The notes: generated by a model from the letters alone, not told the origin. Positions 54,401 to 63,471 are shown, counted from the first letter of the stretch. The stretch is 64,000 bases of DNA from DASRHK01 sp963776465 (GCA_963776465.1 CAVZMV010000002.1:124001-188000); one strand, 5' to 3'. A program made the numbers and translations.

Positions 54401-57400
54401 TGACGTGGAAGTTTGCCCCGGTGACAGTCCGATACGCCATATTGCTGTGCGCCGAGAGCGTAATCGTCGCTTGGTCGGTGGTGTCGTATACGGGGTGATC
54501 GGTGGCAGCTGCCGCGCTCAGAGACAACGGTTCCGGTGTCACGCGGAAAACCGCGTTCCCGACGCTCTTCCATTGCTCGTTAGGGAGCTGGAATTCCAAC
54601 GCACACGCGTAGTCGCCGCCTTCCATCGCATTGGTGCTGATCGAGCGCTGCAGACTTTGCGATGCGCCAGCTCCGAGATTGACCGGCGTTACCGTCGAGA
54701 GCGGTGCAGGATCGGCTTGATCCAGCCGCACTAGCGTTTGCCGCACGGAGAGTCCCGTCACCGGCTGCGTGCCGCGATTAGTCAGGGTATCGGTGCAGGA
54801 TTCCGCTTCGCCCTGGACCCGGGTTGGATACTGCACCGAGACAGAGCCTGCGATGGACCGGGAGATGTCCTCGGCAACCAGATAGGTCGCGGACGCGCTC
54901 GCCAGAACATTGCCTACGGAGTCACGGAGCGCGCCGCTTACGGTGTAGGTGCCCTGCGGCGCGGCGGTGAGTGTTTGCGCAAGGGCCCGCTCCACCACGG
55001 CACCCGGCGCCAGCTCGCCAAGTGGGATGTCCTGGCTAAGAACCGTTTCCGCGCCCGGTGCCGTCACAGTCAGATGCAGCACCGCGCCTGGGATCGACTG
55101 ATTCGGCGCCAGATCCTGCGCCAAGACATCGATCAGTACACGGTCAGTGGTGTTATAAGTCTGCTTGTCGGTCGTGACGCGTAGCGCGGCCACCGGGCCG
55201 TTGCTTGGCGAAGAACTAATTTCGAACGCATCTGAGGCTTCGTCAACCAAGCGACCAGTCTGGTCTCGCAGTTCGGCAAATAGCTGATAGGGGCCCGCCC
55301 GATAGTCGCTCGTGTTCCAAATCGTCGGGAGTTGAGTCTGTGCAGATGCTGCGAGATCAGTGAATGGGACTGTACCCAGATCCGCAACAGGCTCTGAGTT
55401 GGCCGTGCGGATATAAAGATGCACTGAGCCATCCGCCGCACCTGGCCCGATGTTCGCGACCGTGCTGCTGATGTTCACGGTGGATTGCGCACCATAAAGC
55501 TCTTGATCGGTTGCCGCTCCTAGGCTCAGCTTGCCTACCGCGACCACGGACGGCGCCGGCAGATCGACTCGCACCTGGCTGCTGTCGAAGGAATTCAGCG
55601 AGATCATGTACGCGGCCGACGCGGCTGGCCGCGACTCGTCCGGCAGCATGTCGTCCAGCGTCAGGTTGAATTCGATCGTCCGACCGTCTTCAGTGACGCC
55701 GGGTAGCTCCCAGAAGTACCGAGAGCTGCCGTCCGTGTTGACGAGCGCCGACGTCGGAGTGAGCGTCGCTGCGCTGAGGTGAATATTGCTTGGCAACGCG
55801 AGGTTCGCCGAAACGTCCAACCCGCCGAGGTGCGCCAACGCGTGCGGCAGGTAAGCCATGACGAGACTAGTCGCGGCGATCCGCGTGCTCATGGTGTCAG
55901 TGCGCCACGAGCCGTTGGCTGCTTGCGAATTAAGTAAGAATTGAACGGCCTTCAGGACGACAGCATCATTAGTCGGCGGATTGGCATAGTCGAGCGCCAG
56001 GCCGATTAAAGCGGTGACCAATGGGTCGCTGGTCCCACCGTAGCGGCCCCAGCCGCCGTCCGCGTTCTGCCTGCTACGAAGCAGGTTGTCGAGATAAGCA
56101 TTCGCTTGATCAATCTGGTTCGCAAACGTGGTGTCCTGCACTGCGCGAGACGCTTCCTGCAAGCCCGTCAGCCGCATGGCCTGCATGATGTTGTCGGCGT
56201 TCCCATCCTGGTACGTGTCCAGGAAGGTCTGCACGATTCTCGGAATCTCCGCTGTCAGCAAGGCAAGGCTGGTGGTATCAAGCAAACCACTGTTGAGCTT
56301 CCAGATCGCGTTGTCGGCCTCTGTCGCTACATAGAGGTTCCCGGAAACGATTGCGAGCCCGCGCGCGGGCGCACCCACAGGGATTCTCTGTGCGTATCCA
56401 CTTGCGGAAACGTGATACAGCGCGCCGTTTACGTTCTCGCCAGCTTGCGTGCCTTGGGCGTGCGTTACGTACAGCGTGCCGTCGCTCTGTGCCGAAACCC
56501 AGAGCGGTCGGTATCCAAGACCGCTCGTGAATTCAACGGGCGTCCCGTTGAAGGGTATTTTTGTGATCGAGTACGCGTTGTAGTTGGCGACATACGCTGT
56601 GCCGTCAGCTGCGAAATCGATTCCAACCGGGTGGCTAAGCAGCCCGCCGCTGACATAGGGTGTATATGGACCCTCTGGCGGCCCACGTAAGATTCGATTG
56701 CTCGGCGCGTCAGTGATGTACAGCAAACCATCGGGTCCCTGCTCGATATCACGAGCATCGCCGGAGAACGGAATACTCTGACGCGTGCCGTTGGAGAAGA
56801 TTCTGACAACCTGATTCGAGCAGGCTACGTCGATCTCACCGGACGGCAGGACCTCCACGCCATAACAAACCGAAGGCAGATCCATGGCGACAGTGGTGGT
56901 CGATGTGTCGCCCGGCATCCAACGCAGCAGATAAGATCTGATACCGTCGCCGGTCACTGCATACAACGCTCCGTCGTTGCCGGCCTCCACATCATTGGGC
57001 CCGCCGGAGCTAAGGCTCGCTAGCCGTGTGGTCGAATAGTCTCGGACTTGGCTAATGTCATTCTGCCGTGCCGTGACAGTCAGGCGCGAAAATGCTTTGA
57101 GCGCTTGCGCAGTGGGCGTAACCCAATACGTTCCGTTCCACCACCCATCGATGTTGTGATCCGAATTCCAGTACGTCTCGTTACCGGATGTGCTGCGACG
57201 GTTGAACATCGACTTGGCAGCTTTGTACAGGACACGGAACGTCTGAAGCTGGTCACGCCACTCAGAGAGTGACCACATCCCATGGCCATCCTGGGTGTTC
57301 GGCCATTGTGGGAAGGCGCTGCGGATGCTGCCGTCGTCTACGGTGCTGCTGGCCAAGGTATTCAGCAGGAACATCGATGCGTGTCCGAGCCTTTCCGCCG

Positions 57401-60400
57401 CGTCAGCGCCGCCGACTTCTAGATCTGGGGTGAAGTTCTGAGCAACCAAGGAAGCAGTCGCGTACTGCGCTTGTGCCTGGATATGGCAACCCAGACATTG
57501 CCGTGACTGATGAATTGCGATGGACTCCGACGTTGCGTAGTCGGCGCCTTTGGTCACCGACACGCGGATCGCGTGCACGAGTGGATCGTCGACGCCGATG
57601 GTTGTGTCCACGCCTGAAAGGTGCAACGTGCCACGGACGGTCTGCGTGCCCTGCGGCACGCTGGTGCGGTCCACGTTGAATGAGCCTGCGGGACGGTCGC
57701 CCACATATAACATTCCAGAAACGCTACCCAGCACCGTAGTGCTGACAGATTTAATTGCGGCCGACAGGTTGCCGGCTTCAGTGGGGACCCACTCGCCGAA
57801 ATCAAGCGTAGCGTTCTGCGCAACGCCAATGACGGTCGATGTAGCCGTAGCGGTAAATAGAGTTTGGCTACCGTCTGCCTTCTTGATCGTCAACACGTAA
57901 CTCTCGCCATTCAGCGGGACGTTGCCGTTATTGATGAGTAGTGCCGCGAGCCGCACGGGTTGTGTCTGTCCGGCTTGTGCCAATGGCGGATTCGGCGCGA
58001 AGCGTCCATCGATGCTGGCGGTATTCAGCACCTGCGTGAACGTCTGTGCTTCTGCGAGAATGACGCCCGTGGGAACAGTGCGGCTGATAGAACCAGGCTG
58101 AACCACGCGCAGTACCAGACGGTAGGTTCCTGGAAGGACCTGAGACGTCTTCCAGGGAATCTCCAGGTCGTAGTGCGCATTTGGAGCAAACGTGTACTCG
58201 GATTGGGGCGACTGCGTGCCAGGCGCAAACGGCACGACTGCTGCGACGGTGAGATCGTTCGCATCCAGGATCTCGCCGATCACCAAACCCGACTGCTGGG
58301 TGCTGGTCACGTTCGTCACGCGGGCCGCGAAGCGTTGCGTTGTGTTTGCTCCCGTGGGTCCCTGCAAGGGTTGCAGCGATTCGATCTGGACCTGCCCAGA
58401 GGAAGCGAGCGGACTTAGCTCGGCCGCGACGGCGTACGTGCCGTGGTGCGTGACACTCATCTGGTATTCCCGACCAGAGAAACCACTCGCCCCTACCAGA
58501 AGCTTGAACTGCAGCGATGTGATGCCGGCGAGTTGGAAGGTGCCATTTGCACCGGTGGTCGTCTGCAACGAAGAGTTCGATACACCTACCGTGGCACCGG
58601 ATATAGGAGTGCCATCGTGCGCGTTCGTAACGGTGCCAGTGACGGTCGTCGATGTTGCGTTTTCGTCTCCGCCAGCAGTCAAGGGAAAGGTGCCGGCGAT
58701 CTGTCCGTAGCCGGAGGCGGTTACGACAAAAGTGCGCGAGGGATAGCCGCTTGCTGCAACAGTCACGCTGAAGGAAAGTGTGCTGATGCCGGAGACCATG
58801 AACCGTCCATCGGCGCCAGCTGTTGCCGTTTGGCCCGACTCTACGACGAGCACCGATGCGCTGCCGATCGCACTGTTGTTAATGCCGTCAACGACGTCGC
58901 CAACCAACGTCAGCGTGGTGGGCGCAGTGTCCCCCGTCTGCGTATATAGGCCGAGCGTCCCAATCTGTCCGCTCGCACCAGCTGGAATCGTCAAAGCGAA
59001 CGTCGCGATGACATAACCCGACGCAGTCAGTTGCAGTTCGTAACTTCCGCGCGGCACGTCGGGCATCGTGAAGCTGCCGTCGCCTGCAGTCTGCGTCGAT
59101 GATCCATTGCTCAGTTGAATCTGGACGCCCGCGAGCACTGCGTGCGTTTGAGCATCGACGACATGGCCCGACAAGGTGACAGGGCCGATTGCTTGATTGG
59201 AGCCTTGCCTGACTATGCCTTGGTGGAGGTTGGTGATTTGCCCCCCCGAGACTCCAACCGTCCCCGAGACGGAGTAATAGCCGCTTCTGGAAAGCGAGAT
59301 GGCGTAGGACCCAGCCGGCAGTCCTCCAAATTCGAAACTGCCATCGCCCGCGCTACTCGCCGTACGCGAAGCCGGGCCGGCAATCTGGACGCTCACACCT
59401 GAGAGCGGTTGCTGAGTGTCAGCGTCGAGGACCGTACCGTTCAATGCCCCAAGCTGAGTGTCGGCAGCAAGGACGACGGTCCCCACATCGGTGAGTTGAT
59501 TGGCCTCAACCGGCGCGACAGCCGTGGCGGCAGCGAAGCCCGGCTTTTCCACCGTGAGCGTGTGATTGCCTGCGGGCAATCCGGAGATCACGAAGTAGCC
59601 ATCGGCGTTCGTGCGAACGCTCAGACCGGCGATGCTTGTAAGGCTGACCGCTGCGTTGGCGATCGGCTGCGATGAGCCTGCTGCTCGCACGTGCCCCGCT
59701 GCGGAACCGCCACCGGCGCCGCCGCCCGCTCTTGCACCATAAATCGTCAAGGCTCGCAGGGCGAGCGCTGTACTGAAGACATCGTTGACCCAGCTGCCAT
59801 TGGTCGTTTGTTGTGCTTGCAGCGCGTCCGCGCTCGGTCGGATCGTCGATAGATCGGCCCCCGTGGCGGACAGCGCCAGAACAACCTGAGCCGACTGGAA
59901 CGGTTCTTCCCAAAGATTGTTGCTACCTCGTTGCGACAACAGGTAGGCATTTGCCGCTGAGATGGACGAGGCAACTGCGGTATATGTCGACCGAACGAGA
60001 TTGAGCGAACTTGCAACGAGAGCGGTGAGATAGACCGATGGTTCCCCATCGCTGCTAGCCCACGAACCATCGGTGCGTTGTTTGTTTCGCAGATACGCGA
60101 CCGCATCGCTCACCGCCGCGCCGGAGTAGCCGCTAACGGCCAGCGCCTCAAGAGCGGCAGCCGTGTCTATAACGCTGCTTTCGTAACCGTTCAGCTCGCC
60201 GAAGCCGCCGTCAGAATTTCTATGTCCCAGCAGCTCATTCAGCGAGAAGGACACACCGGCTTCCGCCTCAGCGAGGATCCTCCTGCTCGCGTATTCAGTG
60301 CCGCTATAGGTTTCAGCTTCGACGAAGCCAAGCGCGTTAGCGTTAGCTTGTCCATTTGTCCGCAATACGCGCAGCGTCTCAGCCGTCGCCTGATAAGGAG

Positions 60401-60545
60401 TCGCGAGCGCGGTAGGCGAAACGTAGCTGCCATTTGCCTGATGCTGCGACGCAAGCCACTGGAAGGCGGTTGACGAGTCGGCATGTACGGCACCCGCCCA
60501 CGCCAGCGCGAGCAGCGCGAATATTCGCTGAATGATCGTCTTCAC
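51447..60545 (-). CDS. Giant exported multidomain protein (3032 aa)
   Basis: GTG start and a signal peptide (IFALLALAWAGAVHADS). Approximate order: alpha/alpha-toroid repeats as in terpene-cyclase/prenyltransferase folds (25-265; GGFGELNGYESS, DGSWASSDG); five carboxypeptidase-regulatory/CnaB-like domains (280-720); CARDB-like beta domains; a CLGCH heme-c motif near 1015; an NHL-like beta-propeller (1180-1420); second toroid repeats (1430-1580; ADGGWGRYGG); several CARDB-like repeats with paired cysteines (1690-2400); a region resembling a class-I amidotransferase fold (2620-2720; DGLLVAGRHDIRN); a helical tail. It is probably periplasmic or surface-bound. The structured leader copy 2 precedes it. 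Confidence 0.85.
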   Translation of the reverse strand: MKTIIQRIFALLALAWAGAVHADSSTAFQWLASQHQANGSYVSPTALATPYQATAETLRVLRTNGQANANALGFVEAETYSGTEYASRRILAEAEAGVSFSLNELLGHRNSDGGFGELNGYESSVIDTAAALEALAVSGYSGAAVSDAVAYLRNKQRTDGSWASSDGEPSVYLTALVASSLNLVRSTYTAVASSISAANAYLLSQRGSNNLWEEPFQSAQVVLALSATGADLSTIRPSADALQAQQTTNGSWVNDVFSTALALRALTIYGARAGGGAGGGSAAGHVRAAGSSQPIANAAVSLTSIAGLSVRTNADGYFVISGLPAGNHTLTVEKPGFAAATAVAPVEANQLTDVGTVVLAADTQLGALNGTVLDADTQQPLSGVSVQIAGPASRTASSAGDGSFEFGGLPAGSYAISLSRSGYYSVSGTVGVSGGQITNLHQGIVRQGSNQAIGPVTLSGHVVDAQTHAVLAGVQIQLSNGSSTQTAGDGSFTMPDVPRGSYELQLTASGYVIATFALTIPAGASGQIGTLGLYTQTGDTAPTTLTLVGDVVDGINNSAIGSASVLVVESGQTATAGADGRFMVSGISTLSFSVTVAASGYPSRTFVVTASGYGQIAGTFPLTAGGDENATSTTVTGTVTNAHDGTPISGATVGVSNSSLQTTTGANGTFQLAGITSLQFKLLVGASGFSGREYQMSVTHHGTYAVAAELSPLASSGQVQIESLQPLQGPTGANTTQRFAARVTNVTSTQQSGLVIGEILDANDLTVAAVVPFAPGTQSPQSEYTFAPNAHYDLEIPWKTSQVLPGTYRLVLRVVQPGSISRTVPTGVILAEAQTFTQVLNTASIDGRFAPNPPLAQAGQTQPVRLAALLINNGNVPLNGESYVLTIKKADGSQTLFTATATSTVIGVAQNATLDFGEWVPTEAGNLSAAIKSVSTTVLGSVSGMLYVGDRPAGSFNVDRTSVPQGTQTVRGTLHLSGVDTTIGVDDPLVHAIRVSVTKGADYATSESIAIHQSRQCLGCHIQAQAQYATASLVAQNFTPDLEVGGADAAERLGHASMFLLNTLASSTVDDGSIRSAFPQWPNTQDGHGMWSLSEWRDQLQTFRVLYKAAKSMFNRRSTSGNETYWNSDHNIDGWWNGTYWVTPTAQALKAFSRLTVTARQNDISQVRDYSTTRLASLSSGGPNDVEAGNDGALYAVTGDGIRSYLLRWMPGDTSTTTVAMDLPSVCYGVEVLPSGEIDVACSNQVVRIFSNGTRQSIPFSGDARDIEQGPDGLLYITDAPSNRILRGPPEGPYTPYVSGGLLSHPVGIDFAADGTAYVANYNAYSITKIPFNGTPVEFTSGLGYRPLWVSAQSDGTLYVTHAQGTQAGENVNGALYHVSASGYAQRIPVGAPARGLAIVSGNLYVATEADNAIWKLNSGLLDTTSLALLTAEIPRIVQTFLDTYQDGNADNIMQAMRLTGLQEASRAVQDTTFANQIDQANAYLDNLLRSRQNADGGWGRYGGTSDPLVTALIGLALDYANPPTNDAVVLKAVQFLLNSQAANGSWRTDTMSTRIAATSLVMAYLPHALAHLGGLDVSANLALPSNIHLSAATLTPTSALVNTDGSSRYFWELPGVTEDGRTIEFNLTLDDMLPDESRPAASAAYMISLNSFDSSQVRVDLPAPSVVAVGKLSLGAATDQELYGAQSTVNISSTVANIGPGAADGSVHLYIRTANSEPVADLGTVPFTDLAASAQTQLPTIWNTSDYRAGPYQLFAELRDQTGRLVDEASDAFEISSSPSNGPVAALRVTTDKQTYNTTDRVLIDVLAQDLAPNQSIPGAVLHLTVTAPGAETVLSQDIPLGELAPGAVVERALAQTLTAAPQGTYTVSGALRDSVGNVLASASATYLVAEDISRSIAGSVSVQYPTRVQGEAESCTDTLTNRGTQPVTGLSVRQTLVRLDQADPAPLSTVTPVNLGAGASQSLQRSISTNAMEGGDYACALEFQLPNEQWKSVGNAVFRVTPEPLSLSAAAATDHPVYDTTDQATITLSAHSNMAYRTVTGANFHVTIAAPGGSVVLTRDLSVPDLAPGQTVPISTEYAFSNAVEGIYLLHAVLRDSAGATLAAADTQYEVRKAFAISGSVSVQQATVSQGTDNVCTDTITNSSVHPITALPIRQSLVRTDQPATISSTTSTVDVPANSSITRTRTIQTSSFDGGSYKCVLEFNKDGWQPLGEASFQVTPESLTATSGVSSNKTLYDVNDHVLLTLTAHSTTQYRTLKNAIHHVEISKPDGSDAFSQDVNLADLAPGQSIESLVDYNFTDVPEGTYTVRAQLKDQSGAVLASSQTTYQVRKSIARALTGIITVLHQTVHKRDAQTCTDTLTNSSTTALSGLQVRQTLKRTDEPQTLSTTDSTVDVPANGTKIQPRNGINTNDMAVGSYACGLEAFVDNEWKTLDTAFFSVVPAWVQLGSGFTIGARGRLLVLMDDQATRIGGGELCDNGIVGMQLEAVFDPPLTPAAVVNVSLLKNGLLLDLESTKIAAFDGELNARIGSQHVNVTIPFVSVDNLLINLTGNSLQGTLGSNYKILVTVTDVSRSLSFQTGLIDLTCRSLYAIGGALNNVFSIVGLGDQMTGSPFNPNEDEGGLGDGVDLHSPVQQQAFLKTVLDGEGWSYKIVTDPVEFAEEFRSGNYSAYALLSEYAVLDEQVQKELREAVHRGDGLLVAGRHDIRNHILDQALGMAFKGHHLQPQGAELLQSEIFTPGQAFFGQTGNTQWVQRVRTTGATKDAKLITPPGVPSASPNDTVVGQYIYRNGKSVTATFDLLAEAELAGTASIMADVLKKPLTYIHPSQATPKAGRAAPVRFTLTNQGVATQGKVTFHSTPAPGSSIIAASAGTLLNGQVTWNYTLAVNQTKTIDLWVSLPKAPLQATVIADVQSQDGTNSFDEGTFSLAVDAQALPGLDQAITDLTAYVASLPTNILGQLLDPIFGTPPAKKALTHLQAANAALVNGNVAAALLELTAATDELMHDASNQIPPIRLKVDQAILEVGQLQP

Positions 60546-60697
60546 AGGTCCCCCGACCTGCAGGCCCCGGAAGGCCTGTCCCCCAAACGTCTGCCGCGAC
60601 CTTGCAATCGCGGATTCCGCCCCCGCCCGACTCTAAGTCATCCCCATTGCCGGGTGCTACGTCCTTTTTGCGATACCAAACTCTACGTCACGCCTAC
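60546..60697 (-). ncRNA. Structured 5' leader RNA, copy 2 (candidate cis-regulator)
   Basis: Directly upstream of the GTG of the 3032-residue gene and collinear with 37030-37187. Hairpin CCGCGAUUGCAAGGUCGCGG (60594-60613) has the same 20-nt length and loop AAGG as copy 1, with pair 5-16 changed G-C to A-U between copies. The hairpin AGGCC/GGCCU (60562-60576) is also shared. Only this copy can form CAGGUC-GGGG-GACCUG over the G-rich Shine-Dalgarno, which would hide the start. Conserved sequence ends at GUAGGCGU. Confidence 0.65.
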
Positions 60698-60882
60698 CTA
60701 CCTTGCCATCTCAGCATGAACTTGTAAGCGCAACCGATAGAGACGTGAAGAAATGTTGTTGAAAGCTAACCGACAATTTGCGCCCTGCGGACCGATTCGT
60801 CGATACCCCAATTGGAGGGTCTTCGGCTCACGATGCCTGCACCCTGGCCATATGGCCAGTTTCAATATTCCGGAGCTTGCTT

Positions 60883-61203
60883 ATGCTCCGAGACATGTCG
60901 GTCGACTTTGCTGATTTCGTCGGGGCTGTGGAACGCCAATATGGCGGCACCGCGACATTCAAGCAGACTGTACCGGTTGTCTTGGAGCTGGATGATGAAT
61001 GTGGCTTCGCCGGGCTCATCCACATTTTCGATGTGAGAGGCGGTCGTAAAACCATGCGTGTCTACGCGTGGCGAGAGCCTGTAGATCGCCAGCTAACGCG
61101 TGATGTGACCCACCTCGTCCTCCACGCCGGCGCAGTCACCTCTCCATCGGAGGCCGTTCGGAACGTATTTGGGAGGCGATCTCTACCACTTCCTGCCGGA
61201 TGA
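60883..61203 (+). CDS. Hypothetical protein (106 aa)
   Basis: MLRDMSVDFADFVGAVERQYG, then a beta-rich middle (VPVVLELDDECGFAGLIHIFD) and a helical end. No family recognised. The start at 60883 or the ATG four codons on (60895) are both possible. An upstream in-frame extension to 60778 lacks protein character. Followed after 13 nt by a GATAAC palindrome. Confidence 0.55.
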   Translation: MLRDMSVDFADFVGAVERQYGGTATFKQTVPVVLELDDECGFAGLIHIFDVRGGRKTMRVYAWREPVDRQLTRDVTHLVLHAGAVTSPSEAVRNVFGRRSLPLPAG

Positions 61204-61216
61204 AGGCTTCTCCGGT

Positions 61217-61236
61217 GATAACTGCGACTTATCGCC
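61217..61236. repeat. GATAAC palindrome family, copy 5
   Basis: GATAA-CTGCGAC-TTATC followed by GCC, 13 nt past the stop of the 106-residue gene. Confidence 0.5.
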
Positions 61237-61316
61237 TGAGCGATGCATGACAATCCGAGAAGCGCGCTGCTAAAAGGCATTGCTAAGATGATCGCGCCCA
61301 GCACCTGAGGGATTTC

Positions 61317-62660
61317 GTGACAACGGACTCAAGTCCAAAGAAGCGACAACGCGGCGCGACTGCCGACTACGTGGAAACGCTTATTAACTCTTCCACGCTA
61401 GATCAGTTGCGGTCCACGATCGCGCGGCTCAGTAGCGGAAAGCCGCCGACGGTAACCACGCGCGCTGAAGCCGAGACCGCTCTTTTTCAAACAGGCCGCT
61501 CTGTAAAGGACGTCACTAGGGCGTTGCTGACCATCGAGGCGCAGACGCCCACTAGGCATTGCGTCCTGACTGCATACTCCGGCGAGGCAAAGTCGGTAAC
61601 CGCATTTCGAAGCGGCCGGTATTTGGAACACACCTATGGGCCGACCGCCTTCAGGGCCGTGCACCATCTCAAGTTGGATGATTGTTTCGTTACGACATTC
61701 GAACACAAGGTCGACGTTCGGGAGTGGCAAGTTACCGATGCGGATACGAAGAAGCTAGTCGTACAGCCGCTCCGACACTACGTCCTTCTCCGCCTCTATC
61801 CTAAGACTGGAATCGCGCTCTTTTGTTTTCCCGGATACACGCAAGGGAATGCGCAGCGCGAGCAGTCTCGCCTAGCTTATGACACCCTTATTGATGCCTT
61901 AATGGCCGGCGTCACCGCCCGTTGCCAAGTCACCTTTAAGGCGATACCCATAAATGACTGCCTCATAGCACTCGAGGACTCGTCACATAAACGCGTTCGT
62001 ATCGTAAGAACAGATCTCGAAGCGGCAGATGGCAAGATGATTCTTGCCTCGCAATTCGACAAGAAATCGGTCAACGAGTTATTGGCCGACTTTCTGCTGC
62101 CCTATTTGCAAAGCGCTAATCGAGCGCAGCTCCTCGGAGCTATCAACGAAGCCGTTCGGGACGCCGACACGAACGCCGTGGTGGCGAATTGGCTTCACGA
62201 AAAGGTCGTCACCCGGATCCGCTTTTGGCCAATAGGCACTGAGTTCTTGTTTATTTGGCACGGCCCCGCGGGGTCGTTCGCGGTCGTAGAACGGATCATG
62301 ACGTTGCTCTCGTCGCTCGCAATAGAGCTCAAGAGCAGCGCACGCAAGGATCTCTGGGAAGCACTTATCGGATTGCCAGCTGGTTCCGTCACCACATTGG
62401 CCGCCTTGGTTAACAAGACGCATCACGCCGCGGACGTCGTGAAGCGCGCGGTACTCGAGGCAACTTCGTTGGGCCTTTTGTCCGTCGTCTATCGAGTAAG
62501 GACATCCGAGCTTCTTTTGGAAGGTCCAAACGACTGGACCGCCGACCTCAAAGCGCTCGACCGTACATTTACAGTTGCAGACGGACACTCAATCGACGGC
62601 AGCGACCCCAACTCGATTGAGGTCGCATTCAAACGAATGAGTCGTGGGGCGGCACCGTGA
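61317..62660 (+). CDS. Unknown protein (447 aa) coupled to a nuclease gene
   Basis: GTG start. Residues 1-60 are basic and helical; 90-230 are beta-rich (HCVLTAYSGEAKSVTAFRSG; HYVLLRLYPKTGIALFCFPG). A C-terminal helical/winged-helix-like region (ALIGLPAGSVTTLAALVNKTHHAADVV) follows, consistent with a DNA-binding end. No family recognised. The stop overlaps the next gene's GTG (GTGA), so it is stoichiometrically paired with the PD-(D/E)XK nuclease, as expected of a recognition or sensor subunit. Confidence 0.7.
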   Translation: MTTDSSPKKRQRGATADYVETLINSSTLDQLRSTIARLSSGKPPTVTTRAEAETALFQTGRSVKDVTRALLTIEAQTPTRHCVLTAYSGEAKSVTAFRSGRYLEHTYGPTAFRAVHHLKLDDCFVTTFEHKVDVREWQVTDADTKKLVVQPLRHYVLLRLYPKTGIALFCFPGYTQGNAQREQSRLAYDTLIDALMAGVTARCQVTFKAIPINDCLIALEDSSHKRVRIVRTDLEAADGKMILASQFDKKSVNELLADFLLPYLQSANRAQLLGAINEAVRDADTNAVVANWLHEKVVTRIRFWPIGTEFLFIWHGPAGSFAVVERIMTLLSSLAIELKSSARKDLWEALIGLPAGSVTTLAALVNKTHHAADVVKRAVLEATSLGLLSVVYRVRTSELLLEGPNDWTADLKALDRTFTVADGHSIDGSDPNSIEVAFKRMSRGAAP

Positions 62661-63328
62661 CAGCCGACACGTCCTATCGACTGTTGGAGCTCCTTCGCGA
62701 CATGGCCGCTCAGGGTAAAGATCCCGATGACGAGGTGTACGCGTATTTGTGCACTACTGATTTAAAGCGCCTTAAGCATTGGCTCGCGCGACTGGAACGT
62801 GTTGCTGCCTTGCCGACCACAGGCTCTGGGATCAAAGCAAAAGCAAAGCGCGGTCAGAAATCCAACTTGATTGGGACAATCTTCGAGCGCCTCATTCGCG
62901 TTCTCTTAGATGGCTGCAAAGGCATACATCATGACGGCAACATCCGGACAAGCACTTCGGAGATCGACTTCCGCGTTAAATTTGGGCCGTTAGCGAGCGC
63001 CATCCCGATGTTTCGGGCCGCAGGGACGCATGGAATCGGAGAAGCCAAATGCCTCACCAGTGGGCCTAAGACTGAATGGATCAACGAATTGGCCGGTTTG
63101 CTGGGGACCCATGGTGCGACGTTGGCTATCCTGTTCACGGCCTGTGCCCCGAAGCGCCTTCGCGGTGATCTTAGGACCGCGATCGGGATGCACGCGGTTC
63201 AGGGAAAAGCGATCGTTCCATTTGGGCTCAAGCAACTTCACCAAGTCCGAGACGGCGACAATTTTTTACGTCTGCTTGCAGACCAACATGTCGATGTAGC
63301 GACGCACGCGACACATTTGCAGATATAG
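62657..63328 (+). CDS. PD-(D/E)XK (Mrr-like) nuclease
   Basis: A 223-residue protein. IGTIFERLIRVLLDG (helix Glu near residue 77), TSEIDFRVKF (Asp) and HGIGEAKCLTSG (E-x-K) make the restriction-endonuclease core in canonical order. WINELAGLLGTHGATLAILFTACAP matches the helix-strand continuation of Mrr-type domains. The N-terminal 60 residues are a helical domain. Likely the effector of a two-gene defence system with the 447-residue protein. The system type is not one I can name. Confidence 0.8.
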   Translation: MTADTSYRLLELLRDMAAQGKDPDDEVYAYLCTTDLKRLKHWLARLERVAALPTTGSGIKAKAKRGQKSNLIGTIFERLIRVLLDGCKGIHHDGNIRTSTSEIDFRVKFGPLASAIPMFRAAGTHGIGEAKCLTSGPKTEWINELAGLLGTHGATLAILFTACAPKRLRGDLRTAIGMHAVQGKAIVPFGLKQLHQVRDGDNFLRLLADQHVDVATHATHLQI

Positions 63329-63344
63329 CCTAGGGCTGCGAGAA

Positions 63345-63365
63345 CGATAATTGCCTGATATCGCC
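63345..63365. repeat. GATAAC palindrome family, copy 6
   Basis: CGATAATTGCCTGATATCG followed by CC, 16 nt past the nuclease stop. More diverged than copy 2. Confidence 0.45.
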
Positions 63366-63471
63366 TACTGATCATTGATCCTGCCATAGGCGCGCCCCAA
63401 TCGGGCGTCTGGCGCAAGCATGGACTCACGCTGCTAATTTTGCAGCTTCAAAGAAAACAAACGAGGGAGTT

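Noticed and set aside
51514..54734. Several plus-strand frames of 60-300 codons opposite the 3032-residue gene
   Set aside because: They are antisense shadows of a single long frame with domain signatures throughout.
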